A DNA stretch of 64,000 nucleotides, from positions 1,240,001 through 1,304,000 of the forward strand of contig NZ_CP154859.1 of the NCBI RefSeq assembly GCF_039614725.1. Reading direction: 5' to 3'. The notes below the pieces were generated by a model, which did not search any database, was not told where the DNA came from, and worked only from the letters and a program-made list of their open reading frames with translations. The stretch is from Thauera sp. JM12B12 (lineage in GTDB: Bacteria > Pseudomonadota > Gammaproteobacteria > Burkholderiales > Rhodocyclaceae). Each line of letters begins with the position of its first letter. The stretch's first letter is position 1. Both the position numbers and the translations under genes were made by a program. Shown here in pieces: positions 1-9,464 of the stretch.

Positions 1-9
1 GGATCGGCC

Positions 10-687
10 TCAGGCCGTATGCGCCTCGAAGAGTCCCGCAAGCACCGGCGACAGCACGAAGTCGAACTCCGCCGCCAGCTTCGCGACCGGGTCTTCCACC
101 GGGACGAAGTCCGCGAGCAGCAGCGGGCGCAGCGCCTCGGGTACGCGCATGAAGAGGTCGTCGCGGTCGTTGAGCCGCTCGCCGGCCACATAGATCTGGG
201 TGACGAAGGGGCGGTCGGCCTCCTGGAACACTGCGGCGTGGATGTGCGGCGTGCGCCCCGGGTAGGGCACCGGGCGGATGGTGCGGAAGCGGTAGCGCCC
301 TTCGGCATCGGTGACGGTGTGGCCGAAGCCCTGGAAGTTCGGGTCTTCGTCGAGACCACCACGATCGCGTGGGTGGCGGTAGCGGCCGTTGGCGTCGCAT
401 TGCCAGATCTCCACCCGCAGCCCGGCGAGCGGCCTGCCGTCGATGTCGAGCACCCGGCCCGACAGGTCAGCGATCTGCCCGTTGGCGCGGCCGCTGCCGC
501 CCTCGACCTGGGTGAGGTCGTTGTCCTTGTGCAGCGGCGGGGTGACCGGGTAGAAGGGGCCGAGCATCTGGCTCGGCGTGAGTGCGCGTTGCGCGGCGGT
601 GACCGGCGCGGCCAGCAACAGCGCGCCGCTGCCAAAGACGAGCCGGCGGCGTCGCGCGGACTGTGGCGATCTCGGCTGTTCGGACAT
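10..687 (-). CDS. Exported intradiol ring-cleavage dioxygenase-like protein
   Basis: 225 aa. The family (protocatechuate 3,4-dioxygenase beta / catechol 1,2-dioxygenase fold) opens catechol-type rings with non-haem Fe(III). Visible are the WQCDANGRYRHP stretch with the first Tyr ligand and VPYPGRTPHIH with the second Tyr and the two His ligands, so the metal site looks intact. The N terminus has a twin-arginine type leader (SARRRRLVFGSG, then a hydrophobic run ending in AAQRA), suggesting export, unlike the cytoplasmic catabolic enzymes. The frame is open far upstream, but this start has an AAGGAG at a good distance and places the leader correctly. It is divergent from the nitroreductase gene with 153 bp between. 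Substrate unknown; I infer a periplasmic or lipid-anchored dioxygenase-like protein. Confidence 0.82.
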   Translation of the reverse strand: MSEQPRSPQSARRRRLVFGSGALLLAAPVTAAQRALTPSQMLGPFYPVTPPLHKDNDLTQVEGGSGRANGQIADLSGRVLDIDGRPLAGLRVEIWQCDANGRYRHPRDRGGLDEDPNFQGFGHTVTDAEGRYRFRTIRPVPYPGRTPHIHAAVFQEADRPFVTQIYVAGERLNDRDDLFMRVPEALRPLLLADFVPVEDPVAKLAAEFDFVLSPVLAGLFEAHTA

Positions 688-840
688 GTACGCGCTCCTT
701 TCGATGCGGGTACTGCGCGGACCACGCCAGCGCCTTTCGGTTCCGTCGTGCGCTTGCGGCGCGCATGATCGAGTCCTCGCGCAGGGCTGCCGTTCTCCCG
801 TGTCGCCGAGACATGCCCCGCCACGCACAGGAGCCTGATC
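688..840. promoter_or_regulatory. Divergent intergenic region, dioxygenase / nitroreductase
   Basis: 153 bp between two divergent starts. It holds an AAGGAG site for the minus-strand gene and an AGGAG site for the plus-strand gene. No convincing -35/-10 pair was recognised by eye. Confidence 0.4.
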
Positions 841-1947
841 ATGAAAAGACGCGCGTTCATCACGGCTGCCGCCTGCACGACCCTGGCCGCGGCAGGCGGC
901 GTCGGCTACCTCGCGCATGCCCGCGGCGCGGCGGCGTACGCGGAGGCCGTTCGCCAGACCTGGCGCCACGGCGAGCCCGCGGGCGGCGGTCCGCAGGCGG
1001 CGCTGCGCGAACTCGTGCGCTACGCGGCGCTCGCGCCGTCCAGCCACAACACGCAGTGCTGGCGGTTCGGACTGGGCGAGCGCCGGGTTTCGATCGTGCC
1101 TGATTACGCGCGCAGATGCCCGGTTGTCGACCCGGACGATCATCACCTCTTCGTAAGCCTCGGCTGCGCGGCCGAGAACCTCCTGCAAGCGGCGCCGGCG
1201 ATGGGGTTCCGAGGCGAGCACCTGTTTGCTGGCGGGACGGCGGATACGCTGGAGGTCGTGCTGGTTCCCGCGGCGGTGCAGCGGAGCCCGCTGTTCGAGG
1301 CCATTCCGCAGCGGCAGACGACCCGCACCGAGTTCGATGCGCGGCCGCTCGCGGTCGACGAACTGAGGCTGCTCGAAGCGGCAGGCTCGGGCAAGGGCGT
1401 CCAGGTGCTGCTGCTGACCGAGGCGCGGGCCATGGAGGCAGTCCTCGGCTTCGTGGTCGAGGGCAACACCGCGCAGATGCGCGATCCCGCATTCGTGCGC
1501 GAGCTCGCGCACTGGATCCGGTTCAACGGCGGCGAGGCCGCCAGGCTGCGGGACGGACTGTTCGCGGGCGCGTCCGGCAATCCGTCGATTCCAGGCTGGC
1601 TGGGCCGGCTGATGTTCGATGCCGTGTTCTCGGAGCAGGCCGAGAACGACAAGTACGCACGCCATGTCCGCAGTGCCGCCGGCATTGCGGTATTCGTGTC
1701 CGAGCTCGATGACAGGGCGCACTGGATCGAAGCCGGACGTTGTTTCCAGCGTTTTGCGCTGCAGGCAACGGCGATGGGCGTGCGCACGGCACATCTGAAT
1801 CAACCGGTGGAGCTGGTCTCGCTGCGTGCCGCGTTCGCCGGTTTCCTGGGCATCACCCGCGGCCGGCCCGACCTCGTCATCCGCTTCGGCCGCGGACCCG
1901 AGATGCCGCGCTCGCTGCGGCGCCCGCTCGAATCCGTGCTGCTGTGA
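841..1947 (+). CDS. Acg-type nitroreductase family protein with export signal
   Basis: 368 aa. The N terminus MKRRAFITAAACTTLAAAGG is a short RR-type leader with a hydrophobic segment. The segment near residues 58-75 (ALAPSSHNTQCWRF) matches the FMN-binding start of nitroreductase-fold proteins of the Acg/Rv2032 type, and PLFEAIPQRQTTRTEFD is typical of that subgroup. The C-terminal part (AHLNQPVELVSLR, then RFGRGPEMPRSLRRPLESVLL) also fits. Acg-type proteins bind FMN but often lack classical nitroreductase activity, so the reaction is uncertain. The start has AGGAG 7 nt upstream. It is divergent from the dioxygenase-like gene, suggesting a shared role with exported redox proteins, which is inference only. 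Confidence 0.82.
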   Translation: MKRRAFITAAACTTLAAAGGVGYLAHARGAAAYAEAVRQTWRHGEPAGGGPQAALRELVRYAALAPSSHNTQCWRFGLGERRVSIVPDYARRCPVVDPDDHHLFVSLGCAAENLLQAAPAMGFRGEHLFAGGTADTLEVVLVPAAVQRSPLFEAIPQRQTTRTEFDARPLAVDELRLLEAAGSGKGVQVLLLTEARAMEAVLGFVVEGNTAQMRDPAFVRELAHWIRFNGGEAARLRDGLFAGASGNPSIPGWLGRLMFDAVFSEQAENDKYARHVRSAAGIAVFVSELDDRAHWIEAGRCFQRFALQATAMGVRTAHLNQPVELVSLRAAFAGFLGITRGRPDLVIRFGRGPEMPRSLRRPLESVLL

Positions 1948-1989
1948 CCGGACGCGCCATGCCGCGTGCGGCGCCTCCTTGCGGGTGAG

Positions 1990-2018
1990 CGAGCCGGAGG
2001 CCGGCCCAGGCCGGCTCG
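1990..2018. terminator. Hairpin between convergent genes
   Basis: CGAGCCGG and CCGGCTCG form an 8-bp stem around a GC-rich loop between the nitroreductase stop and the DUF3422 stop. There is no U-tract, so it may act as a weak terminator or 3' stabiliser. Confidence 0.4.
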
Positions 2019-2039
2019 ATCCCGGGCGCTCGTGCGGCG

Positions 2040-3341
2040 TCAGCCGTGCGCTTCGCTGCCTTCTTCGGCGCTCAACAGTTTTCGCATCCGCCGCAAGCCC
2101 ATGAACACCAGCCCGGCGATCACCGGGATCGATACCGCGGTGATGACCTCCGGCGTGGCCGGTGCGATGAAGTCCTTCGCGCCCTTGGCGACGTAGTTGA
2201 CCAGCTGCGAGGCGTAATACGTGATCGCCACCACGGACAGGCCCTCGACGGTCTCCTGCAGGTGGAGCTGGATCTTGGCGCGCCGGTTCATCTGCGCGAG
2301 CAATTCCTGGTTCTGGCGTTCGATCTCCACGTCCACACGCGTGCGCAACAGCTGCGAGTTGCGCGCGATGCGATCGGAGAGGTCGGCCTGGCGGCGTGCG
2401 ATCGAGGCGCAGGTGTCGATCGCAGGCACCAGGCGACGATCCATGAACTCGCCGATCGGCGAGAAGCCGGGCAGGCGCTGCTCGCGCAGATCGTCGATGC
2501 GCTGGCGCACCAGGCGGTAGTAGGCCGCGGCGGCACCGAAGCGGAAGGTGGTGCGCGCCACCGAGCGCTCGATCTCGGCGGCGATGCGCGACAGCCGGGC
2601 GAGCACCGCGCGGTCATCCTCGGCGCTGCGCGACTGGCCCATGCCGTCCATCAGGTCGGCGAGCTCGTCCTCGGCGCGCGACACCAGGCGGCCGACCTCC
2701 TTGGCGACTGGGAAGGCGAGCAGCGCCATCACGCGGTAGGTCTCGATCTCGACCAGGCGCTGGGCGATGCGGCCGGCCTGGCGCGGCGTGAACCCCTTGT
2801 CGAGCAGCAGGAAGTGGGAAAAGCCTCCATGCAGGTGGAAGTCGGTCAGCACCCAGCCGGCGCCGTCCGATACCGCCGAGGCCACCAGCGCCTGCCCGTG
2901 GCGCGACTGCTGGTGCAAAACGGTCTCGAGCGGCACCTCGGCGACGCCGCGCAGCTCGATGTGCGTGGCGGCGATCAGCAGGCCGGGGATCGCCTTGCGC
3001 CAGGCCGCGGGCACATGCAGCAGGGCGTACTCGTCCGGGCTGTCTTCCGGCTCGATGCGGCGGAAGAAGCAGTAGCTCGAGAACTCGTTGTGGCGCTCCC
3101 ACTTCAGGCGGAAGCCTGTGGCCTCCAGCAGCACATGACCCGAATCGGTGGCGGGCGGCGGCAGGCCGAGCTGTTCGGCGAGCTGGGCCAGATGCGCGGG
3201 CTCGCGGCTGGCGCTGCCTTCGTGGTGGAGGAAGGCGAGATAGGTCACGAACTCGGGGGTATCGAGCGGCACGGGCGGGCGGGCGTGCACCTCGTCGTTG
3301 AGGGTCTGGCGCAGGGGGTGCTGTTCGAAAAGGGAAGACAT
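2040..3341 (-). CDS. DUF3422 family membrane protein
   Basis: 433 aa, resembling the DUF3422 family common in alpha- and betaproteobacteria, whose function is not established. The start is set by MSSLFEQHPLRQTLNDEVHARPP, the conserved family opening; the frame is open upstream into the cbb terminator and should not be extended. The middle (about 250-370) is long-helical and charged. Two C-terminal hydrophobic segments (about 375-395 and 405-425) suggest anchoring in the inner membrane with most of the chain on one side. It is convergent with the nitroreductase gene and lies beyond the terminator of the cbb operon, so it is probably transcribed separately. Confidence 0.85.
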   Translation of the reverse strand: MSSLFEQHPLRQTLNDEVHARPPVPLDTPEFVTYLAFLHHEGSASREPAHLAQLAEQLGLPPPATDSGHVLLEATGFRLKWERHNEFSSYCFFRRIEPEDSPDEYALLHVPAAWRKAIPGLLIAATHIELRGVAEVPLETVLHQQSRHGQALVASAVSDGAGWVLTDFHLHGGFSHFLLLDKGFTPRQAGRIAQRLVEIETYRVMALLAFPVAKEVGRLVSRAEDELADLMDGMGQSRSAEDDRAVLARLSRIAAEIERSVARTTFRFGAAAAYYRLVRQRIDDLREQRLPGFSPIGEFMDRRLVPAIDTCASIARRQADLSDRIARNSQLLRTRVDVEIERQNQELLAQMNRRAKIQLHLQETVEGLSVVAITYYASQLVNYVAKGAKDFIAPATPEVITAVSIPVIAGLVFMGLRRMRKLLSAEEGSEAHG

Positions 3342-3580
3342 GCTGGTCGCGATCGGATGGGCGTGCGCGAGACGCGTGGCAGGGCAGGGCGGCGCGCGGG
3401 CATTCTTGCCCACGCCTCTGCGCCCTGACAAGCGCGCTGGTGCGTTCTGCGGCACGTCGTCAGCAAAAAGGCGGCCCGCTTCCAGGACGAGAAAGCGGGC
3501 CGAATGCCCGCGGGCAGGGAGCGCTCGGCCTGAGGCTGGGCAAACGGGCTGCCGACCACCGCGGGGCGGCCGGCCGCACG
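3342..3580. other. Intergenic region holding the end of the cbb operon
   Basis: 239 bp without a gene. It contains the intrinsic terminator described separately, a small CCCGCGGG palindrome near 3507, and presumably the promoter of the DUF3422 gene, which I could not identify. Confidence 0.5.
3465..3502 (-). terminator. Intrinsic terminator of the cbb operon
   Basis: On the minus strand a perfect 10-bp stem (CGGCCCGCTT with AAGCGGGCCG, 3472-3481 / 3493-3502) is followed after two C by a run of five T. It lies about 80 nt beyond the stop of the last cbb gene, a textbook factor-independent terminator. Confidence 0.85.
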
Positions 3581-4840
3581 TCAGTGCCTTGCGGTGGCGT
3601 AGCGCGGGGTCAGCGTCTCCCGGGCGTGCGGCGCGACGCAGCCGCCCGTCGGATGTGCGCGGGCGCGCAGGGCGGCGACCGCGGGCAGCTCGCGGCCTTC
3701 GAGGAATTCGAGGAAGGCGCCGCCACCGGTGGAGATGTAGTCGATGCGCTCGCCGACGCCGAAGCGCGCGATCGCGGCCAGCGTGTCGCCGCCACCGGCG
3801 ATGCTGTAGGCCGGGCTGGCGGCGATGGCCGCGGCGAGCGCGCGCGTGCCGGCGGCGAAGGCGTCCAGCTCGAACACGCCGACCGGGCCGTTCCACACGA
3901 TGGTGCCGGCGCGTGCGAGCACGCCGGTGAGCGAGTCGCGGCTCTTCGGGCCGATGTCGAGGATCATCCAGCCCGGCGGGACGGCTTCGGCGTCGCAGAC
4001 GCGGGCGTCGGCGTCGGCGGCGAAGCGGTCGGCGACCACGACGTCCTCGGGCAGCCACACCACGCCGCCACGCTCGGCCAGGCGGCGCTCGACGCGGCGC
4101 GCGGCCTCGAGCAGATCGGGCTCAAACAGCGAGTCGCCGACCTCGCAGCCGCGCGCGGCGAGGAAGGTGTTGGCGATGCCGCCGCCCAGCACCAGCACAT
4201 CGACCTTGCCGGCCAGGCTGTCAAGGATGGTGAGCTTCGTGGATACCTTGGAGCCGGCGACGATGGCGGCGAGCGGGCGCGCGGGCTGGGCGAGCGCGCG
4301 ACCCAGGGCACCGAGTTCGGCCGTCATCAGCGGCCCGGCGCAGGCCACCGGCGCGGCGAGCGCGAGCGCGTGCAGCGTGCACTCCCTGCGGTGCGCGGTG
4401 CCGAAGGCGTCGTTCACATAAACGTCGATGAAGCGCGCGATGCGCGCGGCGAGCTGCGGGTCGTCGGCCTTCTCGCCGACGTTGCCGCGGCAGTTCTCGA
4501 GCAGCACGACCTCGCCCGGGCGCACGTCGAAGCCGCCGTCGGTCCACTCGCGGATCAGTGGCACCGGGCGGTCGAGCAGGGCCGCCAGGGCCGCGGCGAC
4601 CGGTGCCAGCGAGTCTGTCGCGGTGAGTGCGCCCTCGGTCGGGCGCCCGAGGTGGGAGCTGATCATCACCGCCGCGCCCGCCTCGAGGCAGTGGCAGATC
4701 GCCGGCAGCGTGGCGCGGATGCGGGTGTCGTCCGACAGGCTGCCGTCAGGGTTCATGGGCACGTTGAAGTCGGCGCGGATGAAGACCCGCTTGCCGGCGA
4801 GCTTGGTGGCCGGGATGTCGGACAGGCGCAGGAAGTTCAT
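3581..4840 (-). CDS. cbbK: Phosphoglycerate kinase, cbb-operon copy
   Basis: 419 aa; 3-phosphoglycerate + ATP to 1,3-bisphosphoglycerate, the first reduction-phase step of the Calvin cycle. Family signatures are [11 protein letters not shown] near residue 20, [10 protein letters not shown] near 62, [10 protein letters not shown] near 150, the nucleotide-site motifs [11 protein letters not shown] and GGGIANTF, and the C-terminal GGGDTLAAI and [13 protein letters not shown]. It is the last gene of the cbb operon, 99 nt after cbbT, with GGAGA before the ATG. The protein is about 25 residues longer than the other PGK in the window because of a C-terminal extension after the conserved end ([17 protein letters not shown]...). 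The window's second PGK (16584-17768) is the glycolytic-block copy. Confidence 0.95.
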   Translation of the reverse strand: MNFLRLSDIPATKLAGKRVFIRADFNVPMNPDGSLSDDTRIRATLPAICHCLEAGAAVMISSHLGRPTEGALTATDSLAPVAAALAALLDRPVPLIREWTDGGFDVRPGEVVLLENCRGNVGEKADDPQLAARIARFIDVYVNDAFGTAHRRECTLHALALAAPVACAGPLMTAELGALGRALAQPARPLAAIVAGSKVSTKLTILDSLAGKVDVLVLGGGIANTFLAARGCEVGDSLFEPDLLEAARRVERRLAERGGVVWLPEDVVVADRFAADADARVCDAEAVPPGWMILDIGPKSRDSLTGVLARAGTIVWNGPVGVFELDAFAAGTRALAAAIAASPAYSIAGGGDTLAAIARFGVGERIDYISTGGGAFLEFLEGRELPAVAALRARAHPTGGCVAPHARETLTPRYATARH

Positions 4841-4939
4841 GACGGTCTCCTCGGTGAGCTTGGGGGTGGGCGCGGGGACGGCAGGTCGGGCGAGGGCAAG
4901 GAGAGGCGCCGGTGCCTCTGCCGTCCTGTCGAGGCGGGC

Positions 4940-6997
4940 TCAGCCGTGGCCTGCAGACCCGGCGAGCAGTGCGCGAGCGCGTTCGAGCACGGCGTCGGCG
5001 GTGAAGCCGAAGCGCGCCATCAAGCGGGCGGCCGGAGCGGATTCGCCGAAGCGTTCGAGGGCGATCACGTCGCCGCCGGCGCCGCCTTCGGCGACCGTCC
5101 GCCACCAGCCGGCGCCGTGGGCGGCCTCCACCACCAGGCGCGGCACGCCGGCGGGCATCACGCCATTCCGATACGCGGCCGACTGGCGGTCGAAGACGGC
5201 TGTGCAGGGCATGGACACGACGCGTACACCGACACCTTCGGCGGCAAGCACTTCACGCACGGCCATCGCAAGTTGCACCTCCGAGCCGGTTGCGATGATC
5301 ACCAGCGCGGGCGCTGGCGTGGCGGACGGGGTCTCGGCCAGCACGTAGCCGCCACGCACGATGGCCTGCACCTGGTCGGCCTCGCGCGGCTGATGCGGCA
5401 GGTTCTGGCGCGACAGCGCGAGCAGCGTGGGGCCGTCGTGGCGCAGGACCGCGGCGTTCCAGGCGGCCTGGGTCTCGACCGCGTCGCAGGGCCGCCACAC
5501 GTCCAGCCCGGGGATCAGGCGCAGGCTGGGGATGTGTTCGACCGGCTGGTGGGTCGGGCCGTCCTCGCCGAGGCCGATCGAGTCGTGCGTCATCACATAC
5601 ACCACGCGCTGCCTCATCAGCGCGCTCATGCGGATGGCGTTGCGGGCGTAGTCCGAGAACACCAGGAAGGTGGCGCCGAAGGGGAGGAAGCCGCCGTGGA
5701 GCGCGATGCCGTTCAAGGCCGCGGCCATGCCGAACTCGCGCACGCCCCAGTTGATGTGGCGGCCGGGCTGGTCGGCGCGCACCACGCCGCAGCCCGGCCA
5801 GTCGGTGAGGTTGGAGTGGGTGAGGTCGGCCGAGCCGCCGAGCAGTTCGGGCAGCGCGCGCGCCAGGCGGCCGATGGCCTGCTGGCTCGCCTTGCGGGTG
5901 GCGAGGGTGGCGGCCTCCCTGGCGACGCCGCGCAGGATGGCGTTGGACAGGATGTCGAAGCCCACCGGCAGCCTGCCGGCCATGCGGCGGGTGAATGCTT
6001 CGGCCTCGTCCGGGAAGGCGGCGGCGTAGGCGTCGAAGCGCGCCTGCCAGTCGGCATGGCGGGACGCGCCGCGCGCGCGGGCGTCGAAGGCATGGCGCAC
6101 CTCGTCGGGGACGTCGAACGGGCCGTGTGTCCAGCCCAGCGCCGCGCGGGTGGCGGCGATCTCCTCGGCGCCGAGCGGCGCGCCGTGCACATCCGCGGTG
6201 CCCGCGCGCCCCGGGCTGCCGTGGCCGATGGTGGTGCGGCAGCAGATCAGGGTCGGGCCGATGTCGTTCTCGGTGTTGGCAAGCGCCTCGCGGATGGCAC
6301 GATCGACCGCCTCGACGTCGTGGCCATCCACCGCCTCGATGACATTCCAGCCATAGGCGCGGAAGCGCGCCGGCGTGTCGTCGGCGAACCAGCCTTCGAC
6401 CTCGCCGTCGATCGAGATGCGGTTGTCGTCCCAGAAGCAGATGAGTTTCGAGAGGCGCTGCACGCCGGCGAAGCTGGCGGCCTCGTGGCTGATGCCTTCC
6501 ATCAGGCAGCCGTCGCCGAGGAAGACCCAGGTGCGGTGGTCGACGATGGCGTGGCCGGGGCGGTTGAACTCGGCGGCGAGCAGCTTCTCGGCGAGCGCCA
6601 TGCCGACGGCGTTGGTGAGACCCTGGCCGAGCGGGCCGGTGGTGGTCTCGACGCCGGGCGTGTGGCCGACCTCGGGGTGGCCGGGGGTGCGGCTGTCGAG
6701 CTGGCGGAAGCGCTTGAGTTCGTCCACCGGCAGCTCGTAGCCGCTGAGATGGAGCAGGGCGTAGAGCAACATCGAGCCATGGCCGTTGGAGAGCACGAAG
6801 CGGTCGCGATCGGCCCACGCGGGGTCGGCGGGGTCGTGTTTCAGGTGCCGCGTCCACAGCGCCACCGCGATCTCGGCCATGCCCATCGGCATGCCGGGGT
6901 GGCCGGACTTCGCGGCCTCGACGGCGTCGATGGCGAGGAAGCGCAGCGCGTTGGCGCACAGGGTGTCGATCGGCGCCTGAGTGAGTCGCATGTTCAT
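4940..6997 (-). CDS. cbbT: Transketolase, cbb-operon copy
   Basis: 685 aa; thiamine-diphosphate enzyme that moves two-carbon units in ribulose-1,5-bisphosphate regeneration. The N terminus has [21 protein letters not shown], the ThDP-binding segment [18 protein letters not shown] with downstream N, and the pyrimidine domain motif [20 protein letters not shown] chose the internal ATG at 6997 because GGAGA lies 7 nt upstream; six more codons are open to 7015. It sits between cbbP and cbbK. A second transketolase lies at 19001-21016. The 400-bp gap before it contains repeats, so it may be read from a separate or processed transcript. Confidence 0.95.
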   Translation of the reverse strand: MNMRLTQAPIDTLCANALRFLAIDAVEAAKSGHPGMPMGMAEIAVALWTRHLKHDPADPAWADRDRFVLSNGHGSMLLYALLHLSGYELPVDELKRFRQLDSRTPGHPEVGHTPGVETTTGPLGQGLTNAVGMALAEKLLAAEFNRPGHAIVDHRTWVFLGDGCLMEGISHEAASFAGVQRLSKLICFWDDNRISIDGEVEGWFADDTPARFRAYGWNVIEAVDGHDVEAVDRAIREALANTENDIGPTLICCRTTIGHGSPGRAGTADVHGAPLGAEEIAATRAALGWTHGPFDVPDEVRHAFDARARGASRHADWQARFDAYAAAFPDEAEAFTRRMAGRLPVGFDILSNAILRGVAREAATLATRKASQQAIGRLARALPELLGGSADLTHSNLTDWPGCGVVRADQPGRHINWGVREFGMAAALNGIALHGGFLPFGATFLVFSDYARNAIRMSALMRQRVVYVMTHDSIGLGEDGPTHQPVEHIPSLRLIPGLDVWRPCDAVETQAAWNAAVLRHDGPTLLALSRQNLPHQPREADQVQAIVRGGYVLAETPSATPAPALVIIATGSEVQLAMAVREVLAAEGVGVRVVSMPCTAVFDRQSAAYRNGVMPAGVPRLVVEAAHGAGWWRTVAEGGAGGDVIALERFGESAPAARLMARFGFTADAVLERARALLAGSAGHG

Positions 6998-7404
6998 CGG
7001 AACGTCTCCAATCACAAATGAAACTGCTTATGGCCGTCGGCCAGTCGCCACGGCCAGCGTGGCGTATGGGGCGTTTCTGGAGCAGCCGAGGACTGTCCGA
7101 GCCCGCAGGGCGAGTTCCGCAGGCTGCGGAAGAAATGCCCCGTGCGACGCGCTTTTCTGGAGCGGTTGGTGGGGCTGGGGCGGTTTCCAGAACCGTTGGT
7201 CAGCCACTGTCCGATCAGCGAACCCGCGGCCTAGCAGGCGGTGTTCCTTCCGCTGGCTGCGGAACTCGCCCTTCGGGCTCGGACAGTCCTCGCCTGCTTC
7301 AGGAACACCGCCTGCTCTCCGCTGGACGTGGGTGGGTGCGGCGTGGCAGTGAAAAACATTTCCCCGTCGTGCGTTGCTGGGGCGGCGGGGCCGGCGTTTC
7401 GTCG
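6998..7404. repeat. cbbT-cbbP intergenic region with two inverted copies of a hairpin repeat
   Basis: About 400 bp without a gene. Two copies of one element lie head to head. Copy 1 (7068-7141) has outer arms GGGGCGTTTCT / AGAAATGCCCC; copy 2 (7233-7316) has perfect 16-bp outer arms AGCAGGCGGTGTTCCT / AGGAACACCGCCTGCT. Their 43-bp cores (7087-7129 and 7250-7292) are reverse complements with 40 of 43 positions matching. A further small hairpin CGCCAC/GTGGCG lies near 7047-7064. The spacer between copies (7142-7232) has no recognisable content. Short reading frames through the element are not credible genes. Confidence 0.8.
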
Positions 7405-8286
7405 TCATTGCGCCAGCGCCTTGCGGCGGCGGTCCATCAGGCGCCAGATGAAGGGGGTGAAGATCAGCTGCATCGCCAGCTCCATCTTTCCGCCCGGCAC
7501 CACGATGGTGTTGGCCCGGCTCATGAAGCTGTCGTTGATCATGTTGAGCAGGTAGGGGAAGTCGATGCCCTTCGGGTTGGCGAAGCGGATCACCACCATC
7601 GACTCGTCGGCGGTCGGGATGGCGCGCGCGATGAAGGGGTTGGAGGTGTCCACCATCGGCACGCGCTGGAAGTTCACATGGGTGCGGGCGAACTGCGGGC
7701 AGATGTAATGCACGTAGTCGTGCATGCGGCGCAGGATGGTGTCGGTGACCGCCTCGGTGGAGTAGCCGCGGGTGCTCTTGTCGCGGTGCAGCTTCTGGAT
7801 CCACTCCAGGTTCACCACCGGCACCACGCCGATCAGCAGGTCGACATAGCGGGCGACGTCGATGTGCTCGTGCTGCACGGCGCCGTGCAGTCCTTCGTAG
7901 AACAGCAGGTCGGTTCCGGCCGGCAGCTCGTCCCAGGGGGTGAAGGTGCCGGCCTCCTGGCCGTAGTGCTCGGCCTCCTCCGCACTGTGCAGGTACTTGC
8001 GGCGCGTGCCGCTGCCGGATTCGGCGTAGCTGCGGAAGAGGTTCTCGAGCTCGCCGAAGAGGTTGGCTTCGGGGCCGAAGTGGCTCAACTGGCAGCCGCT
8101 GCCGACCTCGCAGGCGGCGAGCTTCTCGCGCATGGTCTTGCGGTCGTAGGCGTGGAAGCTGTCGCCCTCGATGACGGCTGCCGTGACGCCCTCGCGGCGG
8201 AAGATCTCCTCGAAGGTGCGCTGCACGGTGCTGGTGCCGGCGCCGGACGAACCGGTGATGGCGACGATCGGATGGCGTTCGGACAT
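7405..8286 (-). CDS. cbbP: Phosphoribulokinase, cbb-operon copy
   Basis: 293 aa; ATP + ribulose 5-phosphate to ribulose 1,5-bisphosphate, the RuBisCO substrate. The P-loop is GSSGAGTSTV (residues 12-21), followed by EGDSFHAYDR and [17 protein letters not shown] (the Walker B-like Asp/Glu region) and [11 protein letters not shown] are strongly conserved in the bacterial octameric class. Length is normal for that class. The stop of cbbF lies 18 nt upstream, so both are probably co-translated; a GGGAG site precedes the ATG. A second, clearly paralogous PRK is encoded at 21168-22043. Confidence 0.95.
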   Translation of the reverse strand: MSERHPIVAITGSSGAGTSTVQRTFEEIFRREGVTAAVIEGDSFHAYDRKTMREKLAACEVGSGCQLSHFGPEANLFGELENLFRSYAESGSGTRRKYLHSAEEAEHYGQEAGTFTPWDELPAGTDLLFYEGLHGAVQHEHIDVARYVDLLIGVVPVVNLEWIQKLHRDKSTRGYSTEAVTDTILRRMHDYVHYICPQFARTHVNFQRVPMVDTSNPFIARAIPTADESMVVIRFANPKGIDFPYLLNMINDSFMSRANTIVVPGGKMELAMQLIFTPFIWRLMDRRRKALAQ

Positions 8287-8304
8287 GGCGGAGCTCCCGG
8301 GGGC

Positions 8305-9393
8305 TTATTGGGCGAATTCGGTGTCGCGGAACAGCGAGCGCGCGTGGAACAGCGGCAACTCGTCCTGCGCGCCGCCGATGAGCGGCTCGTGGTGGTAGCG
8401 CTCGATGCGCTCGACCTCGTCCTTCGAGCCGAACACGAAGCCGATGCGCTGGTGCAGAGATTCGGGCTGGACCTCGAGCACCGGGCGCACGCCGGTGCTG
8501 GCGCGGCCGCCGGCCTGCTCGATGAGGAAGCCGATCGGGCTGCATTCGTACAGCAGGCGCAGCCGGCCGGGCCTGGCCGGGTCCTTGCGGTCGCGCGGGT
8601 ACAGGAAGACGCCGCCGCGCACCAGGATGCGGTGGGTCTCGGCCACCAGCGAGGCGATCCAGCGCATGTTGAAGTCGGCCCCGCGCGCGCCGCTGCGCCC
8701 GGCCAGGCACTCGTCCACGTAGCGCCGCACGGGCTGCTCCCAGAAGCGCGCGTTGGAGGCGTTGATGGCGAATTCGCGCGTGGTCTCGGGCACGCGGATG
8801 TCGGGGTGGGTGAGGTAGAACTCGCCGATGATCGGGTCGAGGGTGAAGCCGGCGACGCCGCTGCCGACCGACAGCATCAACATCGTCGACGGGCCGTAGA
8901 TGGCGTAGCCGGCGGCGACCTGGCGGCTGCCGGGCTGCAGGAACTCGGCGGCGGTGGCGTCCTCGCCCGGGCGCGGCGCGCGCAGGATGGAGAAGATCGA
9001 GCCGACCGCGACGTTGACGTCGATGTTGCTTGATCCGTCGAGCGGGTCGAAGGCGAGCAGGTATTTGCCGCGCTGGTCGCTGGCGGGGAGCGGGATCGGC
9101 GCCTCGTTCTCCTCCGACACCATGCCGGCGAGTTCGCCGCCCCAGTGCGTGGCGCGCAGGAAGATCTCGTCGGCGAGCACGTCGAGCTTCTTCTGCTCCT
9201 CGCCCTGCACGTTGGCGCTGCCCTGGCTGCCGAGCACGTCGGCGAGCGCGCCGTGGGCGACTGCGCGCGAGATCGCCTTGCAGGCCTGGGCGACCTGCAG
9301 GATCAATGCGTTGAGTTCGCCGGTGGCCTCCGGGTTGCGGCGGCGGTGCTCGATCAGGTATTCGGTGAGCGTGCTGCGGTCGAGGTTGAACAT
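8305..9393 (-). CDS. cbbF: Fructose-1,6-bisphosphatase class I
   Basis: 362 aa; hydrolyses fructose 1,6-bisphosphate and, in many Calvin-cycle bacteria, sedoheptulose 1,7-bisphosphate. Visible are MVSEENEAPIPL (metal site), FDPLDGSSNIDVNVAVGSIFSI (the class I signature), and GGVFLYPRDRK with LLYECSPIGFLIEQAGG near the C terminus. The start follows GGAGGAG. It lies between cbbX and cbbP in the operon. No separate sedoheptulose bisphosphatase is seen, so dual activity is likely but is inferred. Confidence 0.94.
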   Translation of the reverse strand: MFNLDRSTLTEYLIEHRRRNPEATGELNALILQVAQACKAISRAVAHGALADVLGSQGSANVQGEEQKKLDVLADEIFLRATHWGGELAGMVSEENEAPIPLPASDQRGKYLLAFDPLDGSSNIDVNVAVGSIFSILRAPRPGEDATAAEFLQPGSRQVAAGYAIYGPSTMLMLSVGSGVAGFTLDPIIGEFYLTHPDIRVPETTREFAINASNARFWEQPVRRYVDECLAGRSGARGADFNMRWIASLVAETHRILVRGGVFLYPRDRKDPARPGRLRLLYECSPIGFLIEQAGGRASTGVRPVLEVQPESLHQRIGFVFGSKDEVERIERYHHEPLIGGAQDELPLFHARSLFRDTEFAQ

Positions 9394-9464
9394 GGTGGTC
9401 TCCTCCGGGCGGTGCCGGAATGTGGCTTGTCGTTATGGGTGCGGAACGGCGGCGCGGCGCGCGC

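Noticed and set aside
688..1803. Extension of the dioxygenase-like frame upstream to 1803 on the minus strand
   Set aside because: The extra 370 codons are antisense to the nitroreductase gene and show no conserved pattern; a good SD and leader support the start at 687.
3440..7021. A 1193-codon open frame on the plus strand opposite cbbK and cbbT
   Set aside because: It is the exact antisense of two well-conserved enzymes; high GC third positions remove stop codons. Its composition (Gly/Ala/Arg/His-rich, no domain) is that of a shadow frame.
7028..7404. Short reading frames through the 7.1-7.3 kb repeats
   Set aside because: They follow the inverted repeat sequence, have no SD and no family resemblance.
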